DNA of 64,000 nucleotides from Hoplostethus atlanticus (GCA_034670405.1 JAXDDX010000043.1:2232001-2296000), one strand, 5' to 3'. Positions 12,285 to 24,015 are shown, numbered from the stretch's first letter. Notes: a model not told the origin generated them from the letters alone. Made by a program: numbers and translations.

Positions 12285-12402
12285 GGTTCAGCGTCTTGCT
12301 CAAGGAAAGGTTGGCTGACACATATTGACTGTCGGGGGGCTTTGAATCTGTGACGTTGCAGCTATGGGACATTTTCACCGACCGCTAAGCCACCGTGTCA
12401 CC
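12285..12402 (-). mobile_element. tRNA-derived SINE, minus strand
   Basis: On the minus strand the head carries an A-box-like TGGCTTAGCGG (12,382-12,392) and a B-box-like AGATTCAAAGCC (12,338-12,349). Then comes the CCTTGAGCAAGACGCTGAACC body, seen on the + strand as GTTCAGCGTCTTGCTCAAGG. This ordering is that of a teleost tRNA-derived SINE. The copy is partial and diverged. Confidence 0.65.
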
Positions 12403-14810
12403 TGTCTCCAACAATGGGGTGAACCGTCAGATAAAAACGAACCAATGCAAAAATCTTAAAGGGAATACTGTAACACTTCATCCAGTATGACTTCAAACCT
12501 GCAAATAATTCTTAGCGTTTGTTTTAATGCACTTGGAGTGGCAGATGGGGTTTACTGCATTTCAGATAGTAACAGTAAGTTATCAATCACAGAAAACTGA
12601 TTTTCAAATATTTAGCTTAAACATTCCAGCACAATTTGTGTTATCGTATGTGACCAACTCCACCCATCTGCTACTCTAAGAAGGTTAAAACAAACGCTAA
12701 GTACCATCTGTGAGGCTTGTTGAAGGAGGGTGCAATATGTCTCCACTTCTTTCCCATCAATGTCAACTGTTCCAAATTTCAGAAAAAAACATGACCTGTG
12801 CTGTTCTCATGACCTTTGAACCTTCACATCACGGGAAGCTGGGAAATCCCATAAATATGCAATGAACTGTGGGATTAAATTAAGTAATCTAGTTTACAGG
12901 ATTATGTTACCAATGAAATGTCCTCCGACCTGCATGACGCCATGCCGTCCCTCCTGCTGCCCCTTCAGGTTTCTTTGTCTCCTTCGCTGCCTCACTCTCT
13001 CCAGATATTACCTCACACTGATCTCCGATAACAAGATCAAAAGATCGTACGTCGGTCCATTTGACAATTAAATAAATTGAGGGTGGAGTTAAACATTTCC
13101 TAAGCCTCCATCCATCCCCCCCCCCCCCTGTCCCACCAGACCCACACAAACCTCAGTACTGCAGCCGTGCTACAGAGCAACATTGTACACGGTGTCATGT
13201 TCCGATATAATGGGTAACTAAGGCTGGCTTGTGTTTTGTCTCTGCCTGCCACAAGGACACAGTTTATATCACCCCCCTGAGTGGAGGCGGTCCGAATCAG
13301 CCTAAAAAAGGCAGAGAAGGACAATAAAACGCTGCTGAACTTTGCCTGTCCCTTTCCACCGTCTCAATCCCGATACAAGTGCTCTTTTCACAAAGGGTCT
13401 GATTCAGCGCCCCCAGAGTATGTTAAAACAGGAGGCCTTTTTCAGGGTTTTACGAGGTGTCCTGTTTTTCCAACATACCTCCAGTGATTTAGGTGATATG
13501 CCTGAAATAAAGGGTTCTGAGGAGTAAGAGGCAACTCGAGTTTTACTGTGCCCCCACTTAAATGAAAATAAAAATAAAGTGAAAGAGACGAATGGCAGAC
13601 TTGAAAATACGCACTCGGGAGCGGCCTTTACTGCAGCGGTGCTGAGGGCGACGCCGGCCACGTCCCTGGTTTCGGTCTGTTCTTCGGTGTCTCGCGCTCT
13701 GACTCTGACGTCCATTCCGGTTTAGAAAGCCGCGGTCCCGTACCGGCTCCGCACCTCTGCCCGAAATGTGGAAAACGGATAAGGCCCCCGCAGTGTTCGA
13801 GGGACCGAAGAGGGTGAGAATTTATGGGAGAGCTGGGTGAGCTGGTCCTCCCGAGCGCTCTGGCGGTCTCGTAGCACCTCGCCCTTCCAAGTTAAATACT
13901 CTGGTCGAGTTTCCTGAGTGCTCAGATCCGTCTGTGGTCCAATCACGTCAGCTAAAAATGCACACAAAGAGACTATTTATGTCGACTCGAAATAGCATTT
14001 TCTCCTTGCTGTCTTCATTCATTCATCCTGTCAGAGATGTGTATGCCTCCTTTTGACGTATGCTACCGTTCTGAAAACATCAAACTTCAGTTCCTATAGG
14101 TCTCCTTATAGCATTGAGATACACACAGATTTCAGTGATTTGGACTGATTTCCACTGTTAACTTAGAGGCGATGGCAATGAGTGAAGTTGGTGTTTCATT
14201 GTAGTAATATATCTTTACATGGGGGCCGGCGAGACCCTTCAATCACAAGCTGAAAGTCTCTTCTTTTGCCTCATATTCAGCTTTAAAAAAAAAAAAAAAT
14301 CTGTATTACATTTACCAGTCAGAATTCAATGTAAAATTTTAGTTTTTCATGAATTCATTTACTTTAACATTGCTTTCTTCATCTTACATCCTCGGGGTGT
14401 CTTGGGCAGACAACATGAAAGAGAGTACAATTACTAATCTGGCAGGCATTATTTCCACCAAGCCCCATATATCTCTATATAGAGAGACTGCCTTTGCTCA
14501 GCGGACATTTTATGCTCTGTATATGTTTTACGTTGTTGTCTTTTACAAATTAGACCTGTAGCACGGGTGATTTGTTGCAGGAGCTCACACCAGCAGCTGG
14601 AGGAATTAAATAGGTTCCCTGGCTCTCTTCCAGCCCTTTTTACAGGGCTCTTTTGTCATTCCAAGTGTACGTTTACAGTGTTTAATGATGCTCTGTATTT
14701 TTACTGATTCCTCACTTCCCTTTGCTGGCTAATGAGAGCGATGGAGATGCAGGCTTGCGCCAGAGGAGGTGATAAAAAGAGTTTGTGGCTATGTTACACA
14801 TGTTGTAAAA
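12403..14810. other. No gene seen
   Basis: Mixed DNA with a C run near 13,118-13,129. The block at about 13,600-13,970 is CpG-containing and repeat-poor and could be regulatory. No open frame has a recognisable product. Confidence 0.45.
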
Positions 14811-14827
14811 GAAGAAGAAGAAGAAGA
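14811..14827 (+). repeat. (GAA)n microsatellite
   Basis: About six GAA units. Confidence 0.9.
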
Positions 14828-14864
14828 AAAGAGCAGTTGGGTGGGCGGGCGGTGTAGTTGCATG

Positions 14865-15125
14865 GTTAGATTGATATATTGGGCTGATATTGGCCTTTCA
14901 ATAAAAATCGGATATCAGCCAGTCAAGCTTGGCCAGCGGCAATAAGATGGAGGTGAGGATTATGATTTTACACAACAGCTTCGGGAGTGTCAGTCTGTAA
15001 AACCTGCAATGAAACCTGCTTCACCCTGCCTTCAGGAGCTGCTAGCCAAGCTAAGAGCGTCAGTAGCATGGGTTTTAATGGAGAGTTTTAGTGTCCCATG
15101 ACAGAAATGCTGCTTCAGAAGCTTT
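14865..15125 (+). mobile_element. Interspersed repeat, copy 1 (unclassified)
   Basis: Contains ATATTGGGCTGATATTGG, ATCGGATATCAGCC, a GGATGGAGGT-like word and, further on, GTTTTAGTGTCCCATG followed by TGCTTCAGAAGC. The same words in the same order occur at 34.48-34.80 kb, so the two are diverged copies of one family. Copy 2 has a longer 3' end. Classification as a DNA transposon is a guess, since no terminal repeats or coding remnants were seen. Confidence 0.6.
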
Positions 15126-15790
15126 TTCACCTTGTAAAGAAGACAAATCTGGAAAAAAAACACTAAATCCTTGCAATCTTTTGGAAAATGTGGGTGTTTT
15201 TTGGGGCATGAAAATCTACACATAGCCTACATATTCAGTCCGAAAATGTTGCCTGAAGTTGAGTGTGTTGTATTGCAACTCAGCTAAAAGGGCTGCATGT
15301 GTTTGTGAAGGTCTATCAGTCAAATGGCATCACACTATAGCAGCACCACAAACTTCAAACATTTTACTGTGACAATTAGGAGGCAGATCTGGGGGAGTTT
15401 TTAAGCCGTAAGAGGCTGTCGCTTCCCCCTTTGGCGGCCCCAGACTTGAGGCCGAATTGGTTTACGGCTTTAACCGAGTGTCCAGATTGAGACGTGTCAC
15501 CGGGTTATTGACTGAAGAGCGGCGGGGAGCTTTGCGACTGAGTGAAGTAAATCCAAAAGCACACACGAGTGATAATGAGGACTGGCTCGTTGTTTACCGT
15601 GACTCCATCGGGTGCTGTCATCATGTGGTCGCCGAATGTAGGCTGTCCCAGATGCTTGTCTAGAAACTCTCAACACGTACACACACACACACATATCCAC
15701 ACATGCACAAATATATACACACAATGTTCCAGTTCACTACATTCACTTAAAGCCCCAAACTAACATGAAAGGCACAGACATGAAAAATGA
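15126..15790. other. No gene seen; short CA patch
   Basis: Unique DNA with a degenerate CA patch at about 15,678-15,722. No coding evidence. Confidence 0.5.
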
Positions 15791-16110
15791 GCTGTTTTCC
15801 ACAAAAAATTAGCTGACGGCCTTTGGCTCCGTAAGCTTTGTTTTAATTTCCTGAACATGTAATAGTCCGTGTATGGAATTAAACAACCATATGGCCAGAG
15901 TCTCTCGCTCAAATCAAATAGACGCCAGTAAATGGCCCCAAACACCCCGATAAATAACGTCAATATCGCCACATAACTCCTCGCCGCTGCGTTTACGGTC
16001 AATTCCATTTTAATAATTGAGTTTACCCCGCATAAAAAAACCTCCGTCAGCAAAGCTCACCGTATTTTCTTGTCATCTAACTCATATTAATGAGGCTATT
16101 AGCTTAGTCC
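15790..16110. promoter_or_regulatory. CNE-like block
   Basis: About 320 bases with no simple repeats. Scattered CpGs sit beside AT-rich homeodomain-type words (TTTTAATAATTGAG, CATATTAATGAGGC) and CAATATCGCC. All frames are crossed by stops except short ones, so it is not coding. The texture strongly resembles vertebrate conserved enhancers, but no alignment was available. Confidence 0.35.
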
Positions 16111-16972
16111 CGGTATCTGATCGCAGAGCCAGACCACAACTAAAGTCGCTCAAGGAGATTGAAGTGACTGGGTATCGTGGGAACACTGGGGGGGAAAAGT
16201 TAGTTTTATGACGGGCACAGGGAGAGATAGCGTGGTGTTGTGTGTGCATGTGGACAGAAAATGGAAGGGTGCAGCAGGAAAATACAAAAACACTGACATC
16301 CTTTCTGAAGGACGCTGGCGATCCCTCTGTGATGCACCCATCCATCCTCATTTGGTTTACCCGCCCTGATCTAAAGCATCAACATGTTATTCCTCTTTTT
16401 ATCTGAAACACCGGCTGTTATGGTTTGCAGCTGGCCCCGAGGAGGACTTGACCTTGTCCACCCCCGTCTCAGAGCCACTGGTGGTACGGCCCTTTCTTCT
16501 GACTAATGTAAGTTAATATTCCGGGCTGACCCACACCAGTACCACTTGGGGAGCACGCTCCTCGCTAATGTAACTAAATCTCCCCCGTTGACCCTGTCTC
16601 CCTCCATAAGACTGGGCGTATTCTAACTAATGGAGGTTCAAATCCTCTTTCCCACTGTTCCACCCTTTTAGAGATCAGGGTTAAAAATAGAGGACACCTT
16701 CTTATGGTCATGGTCAGATGTGCTGGTTGGCAGCCCATTTCATGGTCGGAAGAATTGCCCGGTTAAATTACAGAACAGGGACTGTTGACAGTTTGGGAGA
16801 GTTTCAAAATAAGATACATTCATCTTGTGGAAAAATAAAATAAATTCACGTCAATAACGTCATTACTACAAAAAAATTATTTTGACTTTTTGTGAGAATG
16901 AGTTTTCAGATAGTGTCAGAATATACAATAACTATTACTTTTTGCGATTGCAATTATTTGGTCAAAGTATGA
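16110..16972. other. No gene seen
   Basis: Mixed then AT-rich DNA up to the Tc1 insertion. A lone B-box-like word at 16,635 has no matching A box and is not called as a tRNA-like element. Confidence 0.5.
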
Positions 16973-17531
16973 TACACTATATGGCCAAAAGTCAGTTGAC
17001 ACCTGACCATCACACCTATATGAGCTTGCTGGACATCCCATTCTAAAACCATGGGCATTAATATGGAGTTGGACCCTTTGCGGCTACAACAGCCGCCACT
17101 CTTCTGGGAAGGCTTTCCACAAGCTTTTGGAGTGTGTCTGTCATCAGCCAAAAGAGCATTAGTGAGGTCAGGCAGTGATGTTGGACGAGAAGGCCTGGCT
17201 CGCAATCGGCATTCTGATTCCTCCCAAAGGTTCAATGGGGTTGAGGTCAGGGCTCTGTGCAGGCCAGTCGAGTTCCTCCACACCAAACTGGTCTAACCAT
17301 GTCTTTATGGACCTCGCTTTGTGCACAGGGGCACAGTCATGCTGGAACAGCAAAGGGCCTTCCCCAAACTGTTGCCACAAAGTTGGAAGCGTCCAATTGG
17401 CTAAAATGTCTTGGTATCCTGTAGCATTAAGATTACCTTCACTGAAACTAAGGGGCCAAGCCCAAACCCTGAAGAACACCTGAACTCAATAACTAGTAGG
17501 GGTGTGCACTGACTTTTGGCCATATAGTGTA
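16973..17531 (-). mobile_element. Internally deleted Tc1-like element
   Basis: Thirty-one-base terminal inverted repeats begin TACACTATATGGCCAAAAGT at 16,973 and end with the reverse complement at 17,531. They differ at only two positions. The element is bounded by TA dinucleotides, the target duplication of the Tc1/mariner superfamily. At about 559 bp it is far shorter than the roughly 1.2-1.6 kb of complete members. The 5' half, including the DNA-binding region and the first catalytic aspartate, is missing. It cannot be autonomous, but with near-intact ends it might once have been moved in trans. Confidence 0.9.
17058..17483 (-). pseudogene. Tc1-like transposase remnant (C-terminal half)
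   Basis: Read on the minus strand, this encodes the C-terminal catalytic half of a Tc1-type DDE transposase, the enzyme that cuts and rejoins element ends in the nucleus. FQHDCAPVHKA holds the second catalytic aspartate (codon near 17,338) and SPDLNPIE holds the catalytic glutamate (codon near 17,233). They are separated by 34 residues, the DD34E spacing of the Tc1 family. After the glutamate the frame shifts by what looks like a small deletion. The conserved tail (RARPSRPTSLPDLTNALL, then LVESLPRRVAAVVAAKG) continues in two other phases and ends at a TAA at 17,058-17,060. The N-terminal half and first aspartate are deleted. It is dead, with at least two frameshifts. Confidence 0.9.
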
Positions 17532-18599
17532 TTTCAGCCAATTGTTGGATGTTTGAATGATCATATTTCTAAAGGATTAACATGATGCTCAGTCTGTAGT
17601 ACAAGAAAAAAACTCAGATAAAACAGCTTTGAATCTCCCCAGACATTGGCTAAAACCGAAGTACACTTGTAATATCACAACGTTGTTCAGTGTCGTCATG
17701 GGTCAAAACCGTCGCAACCGATCATTCTGATCCCACCTCATGATTTAATTCCAAAGAAGAAGTTCATCAAAAACTTTTGGCCTTAACAAGGATGCAGCTG
17801 TTGTTTTTGGTCAAGTCTTTGATTGCTTCCCAGACCACAGAACCCCCCACTGGTCTGCTACTATCATCAGACACACACAAATCCATTAATTGACCCATTT
17901 GTCAGCTCCGGCCCCCGTGTGTAAAGTGAACGTCATTCGCAAGCTGTGTTATAGTTGGACCCTAATCAAAAGAGGCTCATGCAGGCAAAACATGATATAT
18001 CACCTCTCTCTCTGCATATCTTTACCTCCTTTCCAGAAACCAAAAAAAAAAAAAGAGGATCAGCTTTTCCCCGCAAAAAAAAACTGCACGCTCATTATTT
18101 CTCCTCGTAGCTTCGGTAGTGAGAGACAGGAGATGGCCTTAAGTTACTCCGAGCCATTAGCTGCAGTTGAACGAGCAAGAAAAGGATTCTCCAAAAAGAT
18201 ATTTTTGTGCCGCCGTAAAAAGCCTTAGGTTGCACAGATTGAGGTTTTATATCTCAGAAGATTTTCAGAGTAATGTAGGCCATCTTCTTTAACAACGCAG
18301 TATTCTCTCCAAGGTCTATCACGATACGCAAGTGGCTCACTAACTCTACTGTATATGTGCCTGGGGAGATAGCGGCGCCGTTACAGGTACTGTGTGTGAT
18401 ACTAATTCACAGATTTTGGACTTGGAAGAACACAACCTTTCAGATGGAAACGCGCAGGAGAAAAAGTAAAGGACTCTGGAAATGGATCATCTGTATTAAC
18501 AGCCTAGCAGCAAGAAGTGAGGGTTCAGAGTCCCACAGAAAACCTCATGGCAGCAAAGCAAGCATCAAACACAGATGTAATTCGGTTGTGGTGGCAGTA

Positions 18600-18600
<1 letters not shown>
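17532..18600. other. No gene seen
   Basis: AT-leaning unique DNA with A runs near 18,044 and 18,076. The 112-codon frame at 17,890-18,228 is lysine-rich through these A runs and is not credible as a gene. Confidence 0.5.
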
Positions 18601-18633
<33 letters not shown>

Positions 18634-18776
18634 ATAGCACTCTGTATGGATGTGTATGAGCGAACTCCACTGCTTCTTTCTCAAAACACCCATGGTACGC
18701 ATGCATGCTGGAACTCCATGTATGTCTGTGTGTGTGTGTGTGTGTGCATGTGTGTGTGTGCATGTGTGTGTGTGTC
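18601..18776 (+). repeat. (GT)n microsatellites, two arrays
   Basis: Pure GT at about 18,601-18,631 and a mixed GT/CATG array at 18,726-18,775, separated by unique sequence. They create cysteine/valine-rich and histidine/threonine-rich frames on the two strands. Confidence 0.95.
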
Positions 18777-19331
18777 AACATCACTTGCACATTTTCACTC
18801 AACCCCCTCTCCTCCCCCCCAAAAAACTCATATTCTCCTCACCCTAACTCTCTGGAGAGGCAGTGAGGCCGGCATCCTAGTGTGTTTATTTTGCAGCCAC
18901 TCTTCCATGACCATTTCCTCCACTGCCCCTTTCTCAAAACACCTATGAAGGTGTTTGGAATGAAAGGTATGAGAGGCGTCTTATTGAAGAGTTTCATTCC
19001 AAAATAAGAGATCCATCATTTAAAAAAAAAAAAAAAGATAACTCCTCTTAATAATCAAATAATGTTCTTGTAAATACATTTTGAATGAAGACAGCTTTGT
19101 TACTCTCTCTCATGGATTGATATAACACAACAGTGATCGACCTCCAGCCACTTCAGAGAAGATTTCACATTTGCTGTTGTAGCACCCGGTGTGAGGTAGG
19201 AAAAAAAAATCCTCGTGCAGGAAGTGATGCGTTTTACGATCCTTGCAGCAGCAACATCGGTTTGTTAGAAGAAGAACTGGGTAGTTAGCGTGAGCAGCGA
19301 TAGCCACCGTGGATGAACAGACAAAGAAAAG
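18777..19331. other. No gene seen
   Basis: Mixed DNA with an A run near 19,021. No recognisable domain or repeat end. Confidence 0.5.
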
Positions 19332-19346
19332 AGCGCCACCTACAGG
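19332..19346 (-). promoter_or_regulatory. Candidate CTCF site
   Basis: The minus strand reads CCTGTAGGTGGCGCT. The core TAGGTGGCGCT agrees fully with the vertebrate CTCF consensus (YAGRKGGCRSY) and the 5' flank has one mismatch. CTCF binds such sites to anchor chromatin loops, and the motif points leftwards. Single motif matches occur by chance or inside repeats, so occupancy is inferred only. Confidence 0.35.
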
Positions 19347-19990
19347 AACTCAAACTCCATCAACAGAAAATCCAAGGAGAAAGACGTCACAGTACTGGAC
19401 ACACTGTTTGATTGACAGGTGATCTCTGGGCAGTGAGGAACACCACAGCAATGAGGCTTAGCAGCGAAGATGTTGCCAAAATTCACGTCTCTCGGAGATT
19501 ACCACTTTAAAATATGATTCCTGGCAAGGACGTGAAGCGTGTTATGGGTTACTAGAAAAGTTATGAGTCTTTTTACGACCTTCACATCCAGAAAAAAATG
19601 ATACAAATTTTCTTTGTGAAATGGATAAACAGTGTGTTGGAATGAAACTCTTGGCTTATCCGCCTCTATTCTCCCAACGCATCTCGACTCAACGGACGGT
19701 GAGGAGGGGAAGAGAGACGGTTGAGGTTGTGGTTAGCAGGATGGGTTGGCGCTGGATGTGCTTCTGTTTCCAGCCTGATAGAGGTTCTGGGGATGCTGGG
19801 CGCACCTGGAATTGATGGTTTTCTCACCGGAGCGGCCCCCCAGCTCAGGGTGATAAATCAAACGCAGTGATAACAATCCCAAACCCTCCCAGCGCAAATC
19901 CCTGTTTAATCGCTTCCACTGAGCCCCGGTACGCACAGGAAGGGCCCTCTCTCTTTTTTGGGGGTGCCTTCAGTTTTCCGGCACATTAGC
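19347..19990. other. No gene seen
   Basis: Mixed unique DNA. No coding evidence. Confidence 0.5.
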
Positions 19991-20130
19991 AAGGCCCTGG
20001 AGCGAGAGAAAGGAGGGGGGGGGGGGGGGGGGGGGAGGAGAGGGGAAGGGGAAAGAGAGTGGAGAATAAAAAGGGGGTAGATGAAGGAGGAGGAGAGAAG
20101 GGGAATGGAGGAGTAGGGGTTGTTTGTGCA

Positions 20131-20177
<47 letters not shown>

Positions 20178-20341
20178 CATATTGGCCAATTCACATAGTA
20201 TGTCTGCAACTGCAAACGCATACAATGGGGCTGCATTTCCACAATTGATGACCTCTCTTTCTCTCCCGGTTTTTATCTCACACACATACCTCTCTTTCTT
20301 TTAACAAACAAACACACACACACACTCATCTGTCTTACCTA

Positions 20342-20376
<35 letters not shown>
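19990..20376 (+). repeat. Simple-repeat cluster: poly-G, purine tract, (CA)n x3
   Basis: A run of about 21 G (20,015-20,035) passes into a GGGGAAAGGAG purine tract. It is followed by (CA)n at 20,132-20,175, a shorter array at 20,311-20,325 and another at 20,343-20,376. All short frames in this region are by-products of these repeats. Confidence 0.95.
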
Positions 20377-20379
<3 letters not shown>

Positions 20380-20860
20380 AGCATAGCATCATCTAGCATC
20401 GATGGGAGGGGAGGGGAGTGATTTGCTGCAGTGGTGTCGATTTTATAGGTTTGCTGGCATGTTTTGTTTTGGTGATGACGGCGGTGTGTATTTAACATCC
20501 CTCCCTGCCCCTGCCCCCCCCCCCCCCCCGGCCCTCCCTCCCTGCCCCTCCCTTGTTTTTGCGTCATTTGCTCAGCTTTTCTCAAGTTCAGTGCGCAAAC
20601 ACATTCTTTATGGTCGCGTCTCAGCTTTCAAGGAATTGCATTTCGGGGTAAAATACAAAACTCCAGTTTCCTTTTTGATTTATGCTTTTAATCCGAAATG
20701 GAAATTCACAGTACATCACCGCGCTACGATGATTTTATGTCTGTCTCCGTTTGTGGTCTTGCACCTAAGTGACTTTATGCATGACTGGTGCTGACAGAAT
20801 AAGACAACCACATTGGGTAGAAATGATGATTCTCAAAACCATCGGCTCATGGAGGATTGT

Positions 20861-21464
20861 TTAAAGGGACATTTCATCTATTCTTCATTTTTTTCTCCCT
20901 GGCTTGGATGCAGTTAATTCATGTTTAGCGTTTTGTTTTGACTGTTATAAATAAGCATATTCACTTCGCTAAATATATAAAACGATTGATAAATGTCAAA
21001 TCTATACGTTGTCCAAAAGAATTCCTCACTCGATGCTTTCCTTTCTTTTTGAACTTTAAAGCAACAGCAGCTATTGTTAACAGAAGTTATTAGCATCCAT
21101 TCATAGCAATGTCACTGAAAGTCAAGCGGGCTGGAAGCCATTTCTTTGAAAAATCACAAACAGCGCCTTCCAAACACAAAGCTTTGGTAAATATACAAGG
21201 ACTTGAGAAATAGTTTTCAGCCACACTGACGCGCACAATCGTCGCTAACTCATGGCTAACGACGTCTAACTCCAGTATCTCAATCATCAAAGCAGTGCTG
21301 AGAGTTCGTAACTATCCTTTGATTAAAACAACAATGACATCATTCCCGTTAAGACATGAAACCATATGAAACCAAATGATGTTGCTCTGGTCCATTTTCA
21401 CTGCTGGGAGACACAGCATGCATCATAAATCAGCTTTGTTTTTTTGGGCGAAGTGCCCCTTTAA
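20861..21464. mobile_element. TTAA-ended MITE-like element
   Basis: The left end reads TTAAAGGGACATTTCATC and the right end, reverse-complemented, TTAAAGGGGCACTTCGCC, so about 14 of 18 bases match in inverted orientation. Both ends start at TTAA, the target duplicated by piggyBac-type elements. The roughly 600 bp between them has no coding remnant. Such ends are common in fish genomes. The class assignment is tentative. Confidence 0.5.
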
Positions 21465-22475
21465 AGATGCAGCCCTCCATCCTTACTAATTCCTTCCTTC
21501 AGGGCGGCTCGGCGGAGACTCTAGGGGGGTTATTAATGGTAGCTGGTGAAGTCCTTGGCAAAGCCTGACCTTTTCATTTCCATCTCAATGTCAAATCACA
21601 GACATCACTCTGGCCATCTATCTGGGAGGAATCGGTCACACACACACACACACAGACATGCATACACACACAGACGAAAACACAGACACACTGACACATA
21701 CAGAGAAAGGTAGCTAGCTATGCACCCTGCAAATTGGAGCTTTTGTAATACAAACATTTCTAGAGGCAGAATTTGGTCATTGGTTGAGTTAAACATTAGT
21801 GGGCGGAGCCAAAGAACCACGGTGTTTCTGGTACTTTTAGACTGAAACCCAGTGAAAAAGGCGAGGGGTAAGAGAAGAGCTAGCTAATATTATGAAGCCT
21901 AGCGCTCTGCTATCTAGTCATACTAAGTTAACTAGGTTGCCTATTGCTATCTAGGGAAACTAGTTAGCTAGTTAGCCTGCTGAATTTAGGATTAGGAATA
22001 CCATGGCCAGGAATTACTGAAATAAAAACAAGTCATTCCCATTTATATTTTTTATTTATATTTTGAGTTTCTTCTTAGAAAACAGTTAGTTAGTTAGTTA
22101 GTTAAACCATTGAGGTTTCACTCAACCGATAAGATTATTTCTGCCTCCAAGATGTGTTTGTGTAACTAAAACTCCAATCTGAAAAACACCAATATAACAA
22201 GCACATACACACACACACACACAGCATATCTACACACACTGACACACAGTCGGCTTCATGTCTTTAGGGTGGCTACACATACTCACTACCAGTTTGTGTA
22301 AGAGGTGAAGCGGTCTAAGATCAACAGTCCCGCTGCATCGTCACTGCGCGGTGGAGGGAAAGCAATATTTTTCCAATCAGCTGCGGGATCAAGAACAAAG
22401 AGAGATGATCAGGGGCTTGGAATAACTCAGCAGGAAGATTTGTTCTGTGGTGTTTGGGCTTGTGTGCTAAAGATC
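21465..22475. other. No gene; CA patches and CTAG-rich DNA
   Basis: Short CA runs lie near 21,639-21,654 and 22,207-22,222. From 21,710 to 22,000 the DNA is rich in GCTAGCTA/GTTAGCTA words, and GTTA is tandemly repeated at 22,084-22,104. No coding evidence. Confidence 0.55.
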
Positions 22476-22511
<36 letters not shown>

Positions 22512-22632
22512 CATGAAGGAAGAGACAGAGAGAGAGAGAGTCAGGGAAGGTGAAGGCGAGAGAAAAAGTGAGAAATGGAAAGAAAAAGGGAGGAAAAGAG
22601 GGGAGAGAGAGAGAGAGAGAGAGAGAGAGGGT
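22476..22632 (+). repeat. (GA)n arrays in a purine tract
   Basis: Pure GA at about 22,476-22,508 and again at 22,603-22,629, joined by A/G-rich sequence. The minus-strand 157-codon frame here is leucine/serine repeat-derived. Confidence 0.95.
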
Positions 22633-23769
22633 GGCAATCATTTCTTCTAATTTTCCTGTGCTGGCGCTCAATTGCCTACAAAATTGATAGCATTTTCTCA
22701 CTTTTCCTTTCATTCCCTGGCCTTGTTGACTTTCAGGAAAATGTGTTTTGCACATGTCCATCGAATTGGAACCAACTTTAATTGACCTACACACAGCCAG
22801 AAGACATTAGAGCGTGTGATCTCCTAGCGTACCCCTTCTTCCTTTCAGAAAAAAAAAAAAAAAAGGGTAGATCTCAGGGCCCTTGGGTTACGGCGATGTG
22901 AGGCTGTCATCCACCACAGCATCCATAGCCTGGGGCCATCTATTCAATCCTGAATCCTTTTGATGAAAACTAAACACCTGAAAATAGAAAATGTTCATGG
23001 ACACTGTGTGAGTGTATTATGTTAAGCCAGAACCTCTCCTAGTGTTTTTCTTAAGTGGCTTCGATTCCAACCCGTCACGATCCACGTAATATATTATTTC
23101 AAAACAGAACGGTACTTTAGGTATTAGTGTGCTGCAGTAGAGCTGAAGTGAAGCCAATAATAAAGCTATATATATCAAAGATGATTACGGGGATGTACAT
23201 CACAGCACAAATCTCGTTTCAGGCGCAGGTCCGCAGTGGATTTATGTGATTAGTGGAGGTTTAGGGAAGCAATCCTAAACCTTACCGTTCATTACAGTCT
23301 AGCAGAAAGTGGACGTGATTTTAAGCAGAAAATACGAGGGCCTCACCAAAGCCGGCGAGCAGGTTTTATGGCACATGGCAACAAGCCAGCGGATGAAAAG
23401 ACCTCACTTCTGTTTCTTATGTGACCGTGACTCCAGAAGATACTATTTGAGTGGTGAGTCCTCGGAGACAGCGGAGCTTATAAGAGCATCTTGGAGACAT
23501 ATGGCCGAGATCGTCTGGAGAGCGATAAGATCAAGGGCAACAAATCTCACCTCCCCGGCCTGATTGAATAGGAGGCTGCTGCGGAAATATTTGGGAGTAA
23601 AGCTTCAGGATTTGTCTCTGCTTTCAGTAGGCCGCGGTATTTCACCGTGTGTTGTCTTGAATGGTCAACTTAAGCTCCATTCGCACGGGGTGAATATCAC
23701 CTGTAGATGTGGAGTGATTTTTAATCCCGTGTCTGAATCTGCCGGGTGCAACGTCATCCTCGCCTTCTT
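22633..23769. other. No gene seen
   Basis: Mixed unique DNA with an A run near 22,849. The stretch from about 23,290 to 23,760 is repeat-poor with CpGs. Its frame at 23,309-23,563 has no recognisable domain. Confidence 0.45.
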
Positions 23770-23950
23770 GTTTGCGTCCAGCTGAATTGCTTTGATACGT
23801 AGAAACCAGAATCAAGGTTTGGGATACCATTCAACCACGAAGGTCCACAAACAGACACAGACCTTGTTCCTCGAGCCTCAATGCCCTGAAATCAAATGAG
23901 TGATAAAAGACTATTATCTCTTGCTTCAGGGTTTTTCTCTGCTTTTGAAT
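23770..23950 (+). repeat. Local duplication, copy A
   Basis: Shares ordered words with 24,016-24,290: GTTTGCGTCCAGCT, TGCTTTGATAC, ATCAAG.TTTGG, CCAACCAC-like, AGCCTCAATG and CTGAAATCAAATGAGTGATA followed by CTATTA and a pyrimidine stretch ending TTGAAT. The copies are diverged but collinear, so this is a tandem duplication of unique DNA rather than two insertions of a known family. The best-kept part holds a GATA-type site (TGATAA). Confidence 0.8.
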
Positions 23951-24015
23951 GTTGTTTTGAATGTTCAAAACGGTTCATCTATGGTAACTACTAGACGGGT
24001 ATGACTCATCTTGAT

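Noticed and set aside
16635..16645. Perfect B-box-like GGTTCAAATCC
   Set aside because: No A box at the right distance upstream and no SINE body downstream, so neither a tRNA gene nor a SINE is supported.
20132..20376. Regularly spaced repeats that could look like a CRISPR array
   Set aside because: They are dinucleotide microsatellites in vertebrate DNA, with no repeat-spacer structure.
22321..22794. 157-codon minus-strand frame rich in leucine and serine
   Set aside because: Translation of (GA)n and purine tracts, not a gene.
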